Below are positions 8,258 through 16,745 of a stretch of DNA of 34,973 nucleotides, piece after piece; positions within the stretch are counted from its first letter, which is position 1, and the number at the start of each line of letters is the position of its first letter. Source of the stretch: Paracoccaceae bacterium. Lineage in GTDB: Bacteria; Pseudomonadota; Alphaproteobacteria; Rhodobacterales; Rhodobacteraceae. The position numbers and the translations under genes were made by a program. Location: assembly GCA_028285485.1 (NCBI GenBank), contig JANQPC010000041.1, forward strand, positions 1 to 34,973. Reading direction: 5' to 3'. Under the pieces are notes generated by a model that searched no databases, had not been told where the DNA came from, and saw only the letters and a list, made by a program, of their open reading frames with translations.

Positions 8258-10102
8258 GTGTTCCGCTACTTCGAAAATCTTGTGGACCCGTACGCAAAGT
8301 ACGAGGTCACCGACAAGCCGCCGACCCGTCTCTGGCCGTTTATGAGAGACTATTCCCGCCCATTCGCGCGGGTTTTCGTGCTGGCCGGGGCCATGTCGGT
8401 CGTCGTCGCAGCCGTGGAAATCTGGCTCATCGCCTATATGGGCCGGCTCGTGGATGTGTTGAGCGAGACGGGGCCATCGGAGCTTTGGGATCGCCACGGC
8501 ACCGAGCTGATCCTCGTGGCGCTCTTTTTGCTCTTCATCCGCCCCGCCCTGCAGATGATCGATGTGCTGTTGCTCAACAACACGATCCTGCCGAATTTCG
8601 GCACACTGATCCGCTGGCGCGCGCATCGGCATGTTCTGCGCCAGTCGGTGGGTTGGTTTGAGAACGATTTCGCGGGGCGGATCGCCAACCGCATCATGCA
8701 AACGCCCCCCGCCGCGGGCGAGGCGGTGTTTCAGGTGTTTGACGCGATCGCCTTCGCGCTTGCCTATTTCATCGGCGCCGCGATCCTGCTGTCAAACTCC
8801 GATCCGCGGCTGGTTCTTCCGCTGCTGGTCTGGCTCGGCCTTTACGGCTGGCTCGTCCACTGGACGGTGACGCGAATTGGCCCGGCTTCCAAGGAAGCCT
8901 CGGATGCGCGCAGCCAGGTGACGGGGCGGGTGGTGGATAGCTACACCAACATCCATTCCGTGAAGATGTTCGCGCATCATGATCGCGAGCTCGATTATGC
9001 GCATGAGGCGATCGAGCGCACGCGGGTCACGTTCCAGCGCGAAATGCGGCTCTACACCATCATGGATGGCGCGCTTGTCACGCTCAATGGCCTGCTGATC
9101 GTGGGCTGCGTGGGCTGGGCGATCTGGCTGTGGGTGCAGGGCACTGCAAGCGTGGGGATCGTGGCCGCAGCCGCTGCGCTGGTTCTGCGCCTCAGCGCCA
9201 TGACGGGGTGGATCATGTGGGCGCTCACCTCGTTTTTCCGAAACCTCGGCATCGTGGCCGAGGGGATGGAGACGATTGCGCAGCCGATCACGCTTGTGGA
9301 TGCCCCAGGCGCCAAACCGCTTGAGCTTGGCGCCGGGCGGATCGTGATGCACGATCTCAGCCACCATTACGGGCGCGGATCGGGCGGGCTGAACCGCATC
9401 AACCTCGCCGTGGAACCGGGCGAGAAGATCGGGCTGATCGGGCGCTCCGGCGCCGGGAAATCGACCCTCGTGAAGCTGCTTTTGCGGTTTTACGATCCCG
9501 ACGGCGGGCGCATCGAGATCGATGGACAGGATATCACGGAGGTCACACAAGACAGCCTGCGCGCCCAGATCGGGATGGTGCAGCAGGATAGCTCGCTACT
9601 CCACCGTTCGGTGCGCGACAACATCCTTTATGGCCGGCCCGAGGCCAGCGAAGAAGACGTGATCGCGGCGGCGGCCCGGGCGGAGGCCACGGAATTCATC
9701 GCCGATCTCGAAGATCCCGAGGGCCGCAGCGGGTATGAAGCCCATGTGGGCGAACGCGGCGTGAAGCTTTCGGGCGGCCAGCGCCAACGCATCGCGCTGG
9801 CCCGCGTGATGCTGAAGGATGCCCCGATCCTTGTGCTCGACGAGGCCACGAGCGCGCTCGACAGCGAGGTTGAGGCGGCGATTCAGGAAACGCTCTATGG
9901 CCTGATGGAAGGCAAGACGGTGATCGCCATCGCGCACCGCCTTTCCACCATCGCGCGGATGGATCGGATCCTGGTGCTGGACGATGGTATGATCGTGGAA
10001 CAGGGCAGCCATAACGAGCTATTGGCAAAGAACGGGCTATATGCGGGCTTCTGGAACCGGCAATCGGGCGGGTTCATCGGCACCACGGAAGCCGCGGAAT
10101 GA
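8258..10102 (+). CDS. ABC exporter, fused permease-ATPase (first of a pair)
   Basis: A 614-residue half-transporter of the MsbA/multidrug type: six-helix membrane domain (about 35-335) fused to an ATPase domain. The ATPase has Walker A GRSGAGKST (395-403), a Q-loop near 442, signature LSGGQ (504-508), Walker B ILVLDE (524-529) and H-loop His560, all intact. The start is GTG 8258, giving the family-typical MFRYFENLVDPY; a small AAGGC-TCG-GCCTT hairpin precedes it. The stop overlaps the next, closely similar exporter by four bases (ATGA), suggesting a heterodimer. Substrate unknown. Confidence 0.92.
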   Translation: MFRYFENLVDPYAKYEVTDKPPTRLWPFMRDYSRPFARVFVLAGAMSVVVAAVEIWLIAYMGRLVDVLSETGPSELWDRHGTELILVALFLLFIRPALQMIDVLLLNNTILPNFGTLIRWRAHRHVLRQSVGWFENDFAGRIANRIMQTPPAAGEAVFQVFDAIAFALAYFIGAAILLSNSDPRLVLPLLVWLGLYGWLVHWTVTRIGPASKEASDARSQVTGRVVDSYTNIHSVKMFAHHDRELDYAHEAIERTRVTFQREMRLYTIMDGALVTLNGLLIVGCVGWAIWLWVQGTASVGIVAAAAALVLRLSAMTGWIMWALTSFFRNLGIVAEGMETIAQPITLVDAPGAKPLELGAGRIVMHDLSHHYGRGSGGLNRINLAVEPGEKIGLIGRSGAGKSTLVKLLLRFYDPDGGRIEIDGQDITEVTQDSLRAQIGMVQQDSSLLHRSVRDNILYGRPEASEEDVIAAAARAEATEFIADLEDPEGRSGYEAHVGERGVKLSGGQRQRIALARVMLKDAPILVLDEATSALDSEVEAAIQETLYGLMEGKTVIAIAHRLSTIARMDRILVLDDGMIVEQGSHNELLAKNGLYAGFWNRQSGGFIGTTEAAE

Positions 10103-11928
10103 AGCCTAGCGAAATGATCGATGCCTTTGCGCCCGCGGAAACCCCGCCCCCGGCGCGGCTTGGCGCCTTCGTGCGGTGGGCCCTGAAGGGCAGCGCGCCC
10201 GCGCTGATGGGCGGCAGTTTCGTCTCTGTTGCAGCCGGGGTGGCCGAGGTGACGGGCGCCGTGATCCTGGGCTGGGTGATCGATTCCGCCCTAACGGCGG
10301 GCCCCGAAAGCGCCTTTGGCAGCGTGTGGGTGATGGTGTTCGCGGTGCTGTTCTTCCTCGCGATCCGCCCCGTTCTGTTCGGCCTGAACGCGATGTTTCA
10401 GAACCTCGTCGTGGCGCCGAACGTGATGGCGATGACGCTGCAGCGCCTGCACCGCTACACGCTGGGCCAGGCGGTGACGTTTTTCGATAACGATTACGCA
10501 GGCCGGATCTCGCAGAAAGAGATGCAGACGGCGCGGGCGCTGACCGATAGCGTTGTTGAAATCCTGCAAACGGTGTTCTTCGCGCTGGCCTCTGTGGTGG
10601 GGGCGATGCTGCTGCTCGGCGCGGTTGATCTGCGGATCTCTGTGGCTCTGCTTCTCTGGCTTGCGGCCTATCTTGCGATGATCCGCTACTTCATGCCCCG
10701 AATCCGCGCGCGATCGAAGGCACGGGCGGCGGCGCGGGCCAATGTGACCGGGCAAATTGTAGATACAATTACCAACATCAAAACGGTGAAGCTGTTCGCC
10801 CATGACGATCACGAAGATCGCGCGGCGCTCGAATCGATCTCCACTCTGCGGCAGAAAACGCTCGAATACGGCTATATCTCGGTGGCTTTCCGCACGCTTC
10901 TGATGACGCTTGCGGGTTTTCTGCCGCTGATCCTCGTGGGCGGCGCGCTTTGGTACTGGTCGCAAGGCCTCGTCAGCGCGGGCGATATCGCAGCCACCGG
11001 CGCGGTGTCTCTGCGGCTGGCGCAGATGACCGGCTGGGTCAGCTTCACGCTGATGGGCCTTTACGCAAATGTCGGCGAGGTGGAAGACGGGATGCGCACG
11101 CTTACCCCCGCCCATGGCCTCGTGAACGCCCCCGGCGCCCGCACGCTGGTGGTGGATACCCCCGAAATCCGCTTTGAAGGCGTGGGCTTCAGCTACGGGC
11201 GCCAAACCGGCGGGGTGCGCGACATCAATCTGACCGTGCATGCGGGCGAGAAGATCGGGATCGTGGGGGCATCGGGCGCCGGCAAATCCACCCTCGTGGC
11301 CCTGCTATTGCGGCTTTACGATGTGGAGAAGGGGTGCCTGCGCGTTTCCGGCGAAGATCTGCGGGAGATCACGCAGGAGAGCCTGCGCCGCAATATCGCG
11401 ATGGTCACCCAGGAAACCGCGATGTTCAATCGCTCGGCCCGCGAGAATATCCTTTATGGCCGCCCCGATGCCAGCGAAGGCGAGATGATCGAAGCCGCCA
11501 AGCGCGCCGAGGCGTGGGCGTTTATCCAGGACCTGCGCGATCATCAGGGGCGCGAGGGGCTGGAGGCGCATCTGGGCGAGCGCGGCGTGAAGCTTTCGGG
11601 CGGGCAGCGGCAGCGCATCGCACTGGCCCGCGCGATCCTGAAGGATGCGCCCATTCTGGTGCTCGACGAGGCCACAAGCGCCCTGGACAGCGAGGTGGAG
11701 GCGGCGATCCAGACGGCGCTGGAACGGGTGATGGAAGGCAAAACGGTGCTCGCCATCGCGCACAGGCTTTCCACCATCGCGCGGATGGATCGCATCGTGG
11801 TGCTTGATCAGGGGCAGATCGCCGAACAGGGCACCCATCGTGAGCTGCTGGCCAAGGGCGGCCTCTACGCGCGCTACTGGCAGCGGCAATCGGGCGGCTT
11901 CATGCGCTTCGATGCGGCGGCGGAATAG
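10099..11928 (+). CDS. ABC exporter, fused permease-ATPase (second of a pair)
   Basis: A 609-residue paralogue of the preceding exporter with the same membrane-ATPase order. Walker A is GASGAGKST (390-398), signature LSGGQ (499-503), and Walker B VLDEATSALD follows; the catalytic Glu is present. Since both partners keep complete nucleotide sites, the pair could work as a heterodimer with two active sites or as two homodimers. The proteins share many identical stretches in the ATPase (for example ILVLDEATSALDSEVEAAIQ), pointing to tandem duplication. Translation is coupled to the upstream gene through ATGA. Substrate unknown. Confidence 0.92.
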   Translation: MKPSEMIDAFAPAETPPPARLGAFVRWALKGSAPALMGGSFVSVAAGVAEVTGAVILGWVIDSALTAGPESAFGSVWVMVFAVLFFLAIRPVLFGLNAMFQNLVVAPNVMAMTLQRLHRYTLGQAVTFFDNDYAGRISQKEMQTARALTDSVVEILQTVFFALASVVGAMLLLGAVDLRISVALLLWLAAYLAMIRYFMPRIRARSKARAAARANVTGQIVDTITNIKTVKLFAHDDHEDRAALESISTLRQKTLEYGYISVAFRTLLMTLAGFLPLILVGGALWYWSQGLVSAGDIAATGAVSLRLAQMTGWVSFTLMGLYANVGEVEDGMRTLTPAHGLVNAPGARTLVVDTPEIRFEGVGFSYGRQTGGVRDINLTVHAGEKIGIVGASGAGKSTLVALLLRLYDVEKGCLRVSGEDLREITQESLRRNIAMVTQETAMFNRSARENILYGRPDASEGEMIEAAKRAEAWAFIQDLRDHQGREGLEAHLGERGVKLSGGQRQRIALARAILKDAPILVLDEATSALDSEVEAAIQTALERVMEGKTVLAIAHRLSTIARMDRIVVLDQGQIAEQGTHRELLAKGGLYARYWQRQSGGFMRFDAAAE

Positions 11929-11979
11929 GCGGGTTCGACCCTTTTTCGCCGGTTTCGGCCCGTTCCGCGCCCGCTCAGC

Positions 11980-12008
11980 TTGCAGTCATTCTTCCATGCG
12001 ACCATATC
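11980..12008 (+). promoter_or_regulatory. Possible promoter of the sodium-channel gene
   Basis: TTGCAG (11980-11985) and CATATC (12003-12008) are spaced by 17 bases, 31 bases before the channel ATG. Only the -35 half is a good match to the sigma-70 consensus. The 110-base gap between the exporter pair and the channel gene holds nothing else recognisable. Confidence 0.3.
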
Positions 12009-12038
12009 GCGGGCGACTCGACGACGAGGGCAGCCACA

Positions 12039-12815
12039 ATGGCATTTCGTGAGGATCTGGCGCGCTGGCTGGAACGGCCGGCGGTGGCGAACTTTATCAT
12101 CGGCGTGATCCTGTTCAACGCGGTGATCCTGGGGTTCGAAACCTCGGCCGAAGCGATGGCCTCCTACGGCGCGGTGATCCTGGCGCTTGACAGGATCTGC
12201 CTTGGCATCTTCGTGATCGAGATCGTCCTGAAGCTCATCGCCCATGGCGGGCGGTTCTTCCGATCCGGCTGGAACCTCTTCGACTTCACGATTGTCGGCA
12301 TCTCACTGGTGCCCGGCGCGCAAAGCTTCAGCGTGCTGCGCGCGCTGAGGATCCTGCGGGTGCTGCGCGTGATCTCGGCCGCCCCGCGGCTGAGGCGGGT
12401 GGTGGAGGGCTTCATCACCGCGCTTCCCGGCATGGGATCGGTGTTCCTCTTGATGGCGATCATCTTCTATATCGGCGCGGTGATGGCCACGAAGCTATTC
12501 GCGGCAAGCTTCCCGCAATGGTTCGGCTCGCTGGGCCAGAGCGCCTATTCGCTTTTTCAGATCATGACGCTTGAGAGCTGGTCGATGGGCATCGTGCGCC
12601 CGGTGATGGAGGTTTATCCGTTTGCCTGGGCGTTTTTCGTGCCCTTCATCATGGTCACCACCTTCGCCGTGGTGAACCTGCTTGTGGGCCTCATCGTCAA
12701 CTCCATGCAAGAGGCGCATGGCGTGGAGGAAGGCGAGAAAACCGATGCCTATCGCGACGAAGTGCTTGCCCGCCTGGCAGCTATCGAAAAACAACTTAAC
12801 GAGAGCAAGAAATAG
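12039..12815 (+). CDS. Bacterial voltage-gated sodium channel (NaChBac/NavAb type)
   Basis: A 258-residue single-repeat, six-helix channel subunit that assembles as a tetramer in the inner membrane. S4 carries Arg101, Arg104, Arg107 and Arg110 at three-residue intervals. The pore loop contains TLESWSM (177-183), identical to the selectivity filter of the sodium-selective NavAb channel and unlike calcium or potassium filters. S6 (about 196-223) ends in VGLIVNSMQEAH, followed by a charged, helical C-terminal tail (about 228-258), probably the four-helix-bundle neck of the family. ATG 12039 has GAGGG upstream. It stands alone between the exporters and the envelope genes. Physiological role unknown; links to motility or pH homeostasis are known for other members. 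Confidence 0.93.
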   Translation: MAFREDLARWLERPAVANFIIGVILFNAVILGFETSAEAMASYGAVILALDRICLGIFVIEIVLKLIAHGGRFFRSGWNLFDFTIVGISLVPGAQSFSVLRALRILRVLRVISAAPRLRRVVEGFITALPGMGSVFLLMAIIFYIGAVMATKLFAASFPQWFGSLGQSAYSLFQIMTLESWSMGIVRPVMEVYPFAWAFFVPFIMVTTFAVVNLLVGLIVNSMQEAHGVEEGEKTDAYRDEVLARLAAIEKQLNESKK

Positions 12816-12885
12816 CCACACTTCAACCGTTTACCATTTCCCACTATGGTGCGCGAAAAAGCAGGCATGAGCAGTGGGAACAGGC

Positions 12886-13380
12886 ATGAAACGGCGTGAG
12901 GCAGCTCTCGGTTTAGCCGCCACTCTGGCCCTTGCGGGCTGTGGTGGGGGCCGGCAACGGTATAGCGGGCCGGAGGTGACACGGCTGATCGTTCTGAAGG
13001 AACGGCGCAAGCTTTATCTCATGCACGGCCAGCGATCCGTGCGCAGCTTTGATATCGATCTGGGCTTTGCGCCGGTGGGCGATAAGAAGGTGGAGGGCGA
13101 TGGCAAAACGCCCGAAGGCCACTACCACATCGATCGCCGGAACCCCGATAGTATGTTCCACCTTTCGCTGGGAATCTCGTACCCCTCGCCGGCAGACGTG
13201 GCCTATGCCCGTTCGCTCGGGCAGGAGCCGGGGGGCGATATCTTCATCCACGGCACGCCGGCGATGTTCGCCCGCCGCGGCCCGGATTGGACCTGGGGGT
13301 GCATAGCCGTCACCAACCGGGAGATGGACGATATCTACGCGATGGTGCGCACCGGCACGCCGATCAGCATCTACGCCTGA
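12886..13380 (+). CDS. L,D-transpeptidase (YkuD family) lipoprotein
   Basis: A 164-residue YkuD-fold protein. The N-terminus MKRREAALGL... ends in the lipobox LAGC with Cys19, so it should be a membrane-anchored lipoprotein facing the periplasm. Catalytic residues are His122 in IFIHGTP and Cys139 in WTWGCIAV, a YafK/ErfK-like variant of the usual SHGCIR motif. Such enzymes make 3-3 peptidoglycan cross-links, attach proteins to peptidoglycan, or (YafK) release them. I start at ATG 12886, which directly precedes the lysine/arginine n-region; GTG 12874 in the same frame is an alternative. It converges on a CAP-domain lipoprotein six bases away. Substrate inferred only by family. Confidence 0.88.
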   Translation: MKRREAALGLAATLALAGCGGGRQRYSGPEVTRLIVLKERRKLYLMHGQRSVRSFDIDLGFAPVGDKKVEGDGKTPEGHYHIDRRNPDSMFHLSLGISYPSPADVAYARSLGQEPGGDIFIHGTPAMFARRGPDWTWGCIAVTNREMDDIYAMVRTGTPISIYA

Positions 13381-13391
13381 AGAAGATCAGG
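13376..13391. repeat. Small palindrome containing both convergent stop codons
   Basis: CCTGA at 13376-13380 pairs with TCAGG at 13387-13391 around AGAAGA. Both arms contain the TGA stops of the convergent L,D-transpeptidase and CAP lipoprotein genes. There is no T-tract, so terminator function is doubtful. Confidence 0.35.
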
Positions 13392-13899
13392 TTCCCAGAA
13401 TCAACGTCCACCAGATCTTGCCGGTATTCTCCTGATGCCAGGAAAAACCCATGCGCCGGGCGGCGGGATCGAGGATCACACCCTTGGTATCGGGCTTGTT
13501 CATCCAGGCGGCGAGCGTCTCAAGCTCTGTCTCATAGGTTTCAGAGATGTTTTCACCCAGAAGCTGGCCCTGGTAGCCCACGCGCGCCACGCGATCGAGC
13601 GGGGAAGATCCATCGGAGCCGAAATGCCAGGGCCGGTTTTGCACCGACATGTCGCGCGAATGGGTGGCGGCGGCGGCGATGAGCGCGGCGTCAAATTCCA
13701 CCGGCGCAAGCCCCTGTTCGCGGCGCAGCACGTTCACCCCATCCAGCATGTTGAACTTCACCTCGTCCGAACGCGCGGGGGTGATCTGGTAAACCTGCGG
13801 CAGCGGCTGGCCATCCGGCCCTGTGCGAATCGGGGCCGGGGTGGCGCAGGCGGCGAGGAAAAGAAGCCCGATGAGACCGGTGAGCGTTGTGCGGTTCAT
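13387..13899 (-). CDS. CAP-domain (SCP/PR1-like) lipoprotein
   Basis: A 170-residue product. MNRTTLTGLIGLLFLAAC is a textbook lipoprotein signal with Cys18. The mature part is a small CAP domain: LRREQGLAPVEFDAALIAAA, then HSRDM, WHFGSDG, and GENISETY. These match the CAP helix-His pattern seen in bacterial SCP-like proteins. I start at ATG 13899 with AAGG nine bases upstream; a TTG three codons earlier is less likely. Function of bacterial CAP proteins is mostly unknown. Flanking L,D-transpeptidases on both sides suggest an envelope role, which is inference. Confidence 0.85.
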   Translation of the reverse strand: MNRTTLTGLIGLLFLAACATPAPIRTGPDGQPLPQVYQITPARSDEVKFNMLDGVNVLRREQGLAPVEFDAALIAAAATHSRDMSVQNRPWHFGSDGSSPLDRVARVGYQGQLLGENISETYETELETLAAWMNKPDTKGVILDPAARRMGFSWHQENTGKIWWTLILGT

Positions 13900-14061
13900 G
13901 CCATTCAACCTTGTATTTTTGCCACGGCTTACCGCGTGATCCGCCGCCTTTCAAACCGTCAAACCGCCGATTGGCGATCTAACGCGTCTTTGAATTGCGA
14001 CTGCGGCGCGCGCGCAATACGGTCTCGCGCAAAGAGGCAAGGCCACCAAAGAGGTCACACA

Positions 14062-14661
14062 ATGCAAAAGAAGATACCGGCAATCGATCGCCGGGGCTTT
14101 CTGAAAACGTCGATGATCGCGACAGGCGCGCTCGCCACCCCCGCGATCGCCCAGACGGGGGATACCGTTGAATTCCGCAGCGAGATCTCCCGTACCGTGG
14201 AGCGGAATGCATCGAGCTTCCGCGCGCTGGAATGGCAACCCTACTTTTCGAACCTGCGCCAGGGCGCGATCCTTGTGGATACCACCTCGCGCGCACTGCA
14301 CTACTGGTCGGAAGATGAGAGCATCTACAAGCTTTATCCCACCAGCGTGCCGATGACCGAGGATCTCACGCGCCGGGGCCGCACCCAGATTACCAAGCGC
14401 GTGGACGGGCCCGATTGGCGCCCCACCCCGGCGATGAAGAAGCGCAACCCGGAATGGCCCGATTACATGCCGCCGGGGCCCGACAATCCGATGGGCACCC
14501 ATGCGCTGCATCTTTCGTGGACGTATTACCGGATTCACGGAACCCACGATACGCGAAAGATCGGCCGCCGTTCCTCGAACGGCTGCATCGGGCTCTATAA
14601 CGAGCACATCGCGGAACTGTTCGAGATGTCGGAAGTGGGCACGCAGGTGCTGCTGATCTGA
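14062..14661 (+). CDS. Tat-exported L,D-transpeptidase (ErfK/YbiS family)
   Basis: A 199-residue YkuD-domain protein. The start ATG 14062 has AAAGAGG eight bases upstream. The N-terminus has a twin-arginine signal DRRGFLK (Arg10-Arg11) with a hydrophobic stretch ending at TPAIAQ, so it should be exported folded. Catalytic His159 lies in RIHGTHD and Cys175 in SSNGCIGLYNEH. The usual motif is SHGCIRM, so His becomes Asn and Arg becomes Gly, a common ErfK-subgroup variation but worth noting. Expected activity is peptidoglycan 3-3 cross-linking or protein anchoring. It is divergent from the CAP lipoprotein across 162 bases and ends at a strong terminator. Confidence 0.92.
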   Translation: MQKKIPAIDRRGFLKTSMIATGALATPAIAQTGDTVEFRSEISRTVERNASSFRALEWQPYFSNLRQGAILVDTTSRALHYWSEDESIYKLYPTSVPMTEDLTRRGRTQITKRVDGPDWRPTPAMKKRNPEWPDYMPPGPDNPMGTHALHLSWTYYRIHGTHDTRKIGRRSSNGCIGLYNEHIAELFEMSEVGTQVLLI

Positions 14662-14688
14662 GCCCGTCGCGGTAGCGCTACAAGATAG

Positions 14689-14717
14689 GGGCGGTGCCGA
14701 GGCGCCGCCCTTTTTTT
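14689..14717 (+). terminator. Intrinsic terminator after the Tat-exported L,D-transpeptidase
   Basis: GGGCGGTGC (14689-14697) pairs with GCGCCGCCC (14702-14710) as nine pairs, including one G-U, with a CGAG loop, followed by seven T (14711-14717). It is 28 bases past the stop. The hemH stop on the opposite strand follows at once, and the minus-strand tail is not T-rich, so termination is mainly for the plus strand. Confidence 0.85.
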
Positions 14718-14721
14718 GCGT

Positions 14722-15771
14722 TCAGATCCAGCCGCTCAGGTTTTCGTCGATCACCCGGCAAAGCGCCGTGATATGCGCATCGTCGTCATTGAGGCAGGGG
14801 ATGTAGGTGAAGTGTTCGCCCCCCGCTTCCTCAAAGCTTTCGCGGATCTCTTCGTTGATCTCTTCAAGCGTTTCGATGCAATCGGCGGAAAACGCAGGCG
14901 CGATCACGGCAATGCGCTTCTTGCCGTCTTCGGCCAGGCGGGCCACCTCATCCACCGTGTAGGGCTTCAGCCACTCTTCGGGCCCAAAGCGGCTTTGGAA
15001 GGTGGTGACGAGCTTCTCTTTCGGCCAGCCCAACCGCTCGCGCAGAAGGCGCGAGGTTTTCTGGCACTGGCAGTGATAGGGATCGCCTTCCAGCAGGTAG
15101 CGCTTCGGCACGCCGTGATAAGAAGCCACCAGCACATCGGGCTTCTGCTCCATTGCCGCATAGGCCCGCTCTACCGATTGCGCGAGCGCCTCGATGTAAA
15201 GCGGGTGTTCGAAATAGGGCTGCACGGTGCGTGAGATCGGCTGCCACTTTTCTTCCATCAGCGAGCGGAAGAACTGATCGCAGGCGGTGGCCGAGGTGGC
15301 GCCGGCGTAATGCGGGTAAAGCGGGAAGAAGAGAATCTTCTGGCAGCCCTGATCGGCCATCTCCCGCACCTTCGAGCGGGTCGAGGGATTGCCGTAGCGC
15401 ATGCAGAAATCCACCACGACATTCTCGCCATACTGGCGCTGCATCTCGGCGCGGATCTTAACCGTTTGCGCCTTGGTGATCGTCATGAGAGGGCTTTCGC
15501 CTTCTTCCTCGTTCCAGATCGATTTGTAGGCGGCGCCGGAAGAGAAGGGTCGCTTCGTCAGGATCACGGCCTGCAACAGCGGCTGCCAGATCCAGGGCGA
15601 ATAGTCGATCACCCGGCGATCAGAGAGAAATTCATTTAGATACCGGCGCATCGACCAGTAATCATAGCCATCGGGCGTGCCGAGATTGGCAACGAGAATG
15701 CCAATCTTCTGGCGCGGCACCGCCGGATGATCAGACGGCAGATGCGTTTCGATCGTCTCGGCACGGTTCAT
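14722..15771 (-). CDS. hemH: Ferrochelatase
   Basis: HemH inserts ferrous iron into protoporphyrin IX, the last step of protoheme synthesis. The product has VANLGTPDGYDYWSMRRYLNEFL near the N-terminus (shown here only to mark the conserved block), FCMRYGNPS, FFPLYPHYAGATSA, the active-site His in VASYHGVPKRY, and the terminal Glu-rich helix TLEEINEEI that carries a conserved acidic site. I chose ATG 15771 (349 residues), since it has GGGAA upstream and the longer ATG 15810 start has no Shine-Dalgarno; both are possible. It lies downstream of the methyltransferase on the same strand with a gap of about 100 bases that may hold its own promoter. Confidence 0.96.
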   Translation of the reverse strand: MNRAETIETHLPSDHPAVPRQKIGILVANLGTPDGYDYWSMRRYLNEFLSDRRVIDYSPWIWQPLLQAVILTKRPFSSGAAYKSIWNEEEGESPLMTITKAQTVKIRAEMQRQYGENVVVDFCMRYGNPSTRSKVREMADQGCQKILFFPLYPHYAGATSATACDQFFRSLMEEKWQPISRTVQPYFEHPLYIEALAQSVERAYAAMEQKPDVLVASYHGVPKRYLLEGDPYHCQCQKTSRLLRERLGWPKEKLVTTFQSRFGPEEWLKPYTVDEVARLAEDGKKRIAVIAPAFSADCIETLEEINEEIRESFEEAGGEHFTYIPCLNDDDAHITALCRVIDENLSGWI

Positions 15772-15872
15772 CTGAATTCCCGGGTCGCGCTGCGCATGTG
15801 CATCGAGCATGGCGGAGGTGCTGCCTTCTGATCGTATATCTCAGCGTGGATGTAACTGGAATGCCGCGGGCG

Positions 15873-16709
15873 TCAATCGGTGCGCGGCGGCGGATCGCCG
15901 GCGGGCCGCTCTTCGGTACCCAGCGCATCGGCCAGCCGTGCGGCGGCGCTGCCGGGGCGCAGGGGCTGCGGCTGGCTGGCATCGGCGGCCCATCCGGTAA
16001 GGCAGATAATCTCGAACGTGGCGGGCAGGCGGCCCTCGGGCGTGCCGTATCCGCCGCGGTAGATCTCCTCCGCCTCCGCAAAAAGCCGCTTCGGCGGCGG
16101 GCGGCGATCACGCGCGGCCAGCGCATTGGTTTCGCCCATGGCGCGCAGATCGCGGGCGAGGGCGGGAAGCGAGGTGTATTCCGCTGTGATCACAAAGCTG
16201 TCGGCCACGGGCAGGGCAAGCCCCGCGCGCTGCAGCAATGCACCGAGATCGCGGATTTCGCCCATCGGCGCAACGCGAGGGGATAGCCCGCCCCGAAGGC
16301 GCGCCTCGGCCTCTGCCAGTGCCGTGCGAAGTTCATGCAACGTGCGCCCGCCGAATAGCGCTGCAATCAGAAGCCCATCAGCGCGCAGCGCGCGGCGGCA
16401 CTGGATAAGCTGCCCCACCGGATCATTGGCCCAATGCAGCGCCAGCGCGTGAATCACCAGATCATGGGCCCCGGCCTCAAAGGGGAGGGTTTCGTGATCG
16501 CGGGTGATCTTGGCCCCGGGCAGCGCGCCCTGCCAAAGACCGGGATAGGCGGTCACAACAGCAGGCGCCGTAAACCCCCTGTTAACTTCTGTAAGTCTTT
16601 CCTGAACTTCATCCTTCAGCGCGGCCTGCAGAAAACCGCCGCCCTCCTCCGCGCGGGTGCGGTGGCGGGCAAGGCTATCCCGGTCGGTCAAGGCAGGCTG
16701 AGATGACAT
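15873..16709 (-). CDS. BioC/NDUFAF5-like SAM-dependent methyltransferase homologue
   Basis: A 278-residue class I methyltransferase-fold protein related to BioC and the complex I assembly factor NDUFAF5. The family block HALALHWANDPVGQLIQCRR (about 103-122) and GGLSPRVAPMGEIRDLGALL are clear. The SAM-binding motif I, normally D/E-x-G-x-G-x-G, is not recognisable: the expected place reads NRGFTAPAVVTAYPG. It may therefore bind SAM poorly or have a different activity; I recall this being typical of Rhodobacterales members. ATG 16709 is chosen because MSSQPALTDRDSL matches family N-termini. It is divergent from comF with only 36 bases between starts. Function remains uncertain. Confidence 0.82.
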   Translation of the reverse strand: MSSQPALTDRDSLARHRTRAEEGGGFLQAALKDEVQERLTEVNRGFTAPAVVTAYPGLWQGALPGAKITRDHETLPFEAGAHDLVIHALALHWANDPVGQLIQCRRALRADGLLIAALFGGRTLHELRTALAEAEARLRGGLSPRVAPMGEIRDLGALLQRAGLALPVADSFVITAEYTSLPALARDLRAMGETNALAARDRRPPPKRLFAEAEEIYRGGYGTPEGRLPATFEIICLTGWAADASQPQPLRPGSAAARLADALGTEERPAGDPPPRTD

Positions 16710-16745
16710 GGCAATGCGTCCGCGAAACGATCTAGGGCCGAACCT

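Noticed and set aside
13435-14061. Open frame extending the Tat-exported L,D-transpeptidase by 209 codons upstream
   Set aside because: It runs across the CAP lipoprotein gene; the Shine-Dalgarno and Tat signal fix the start at 14062.
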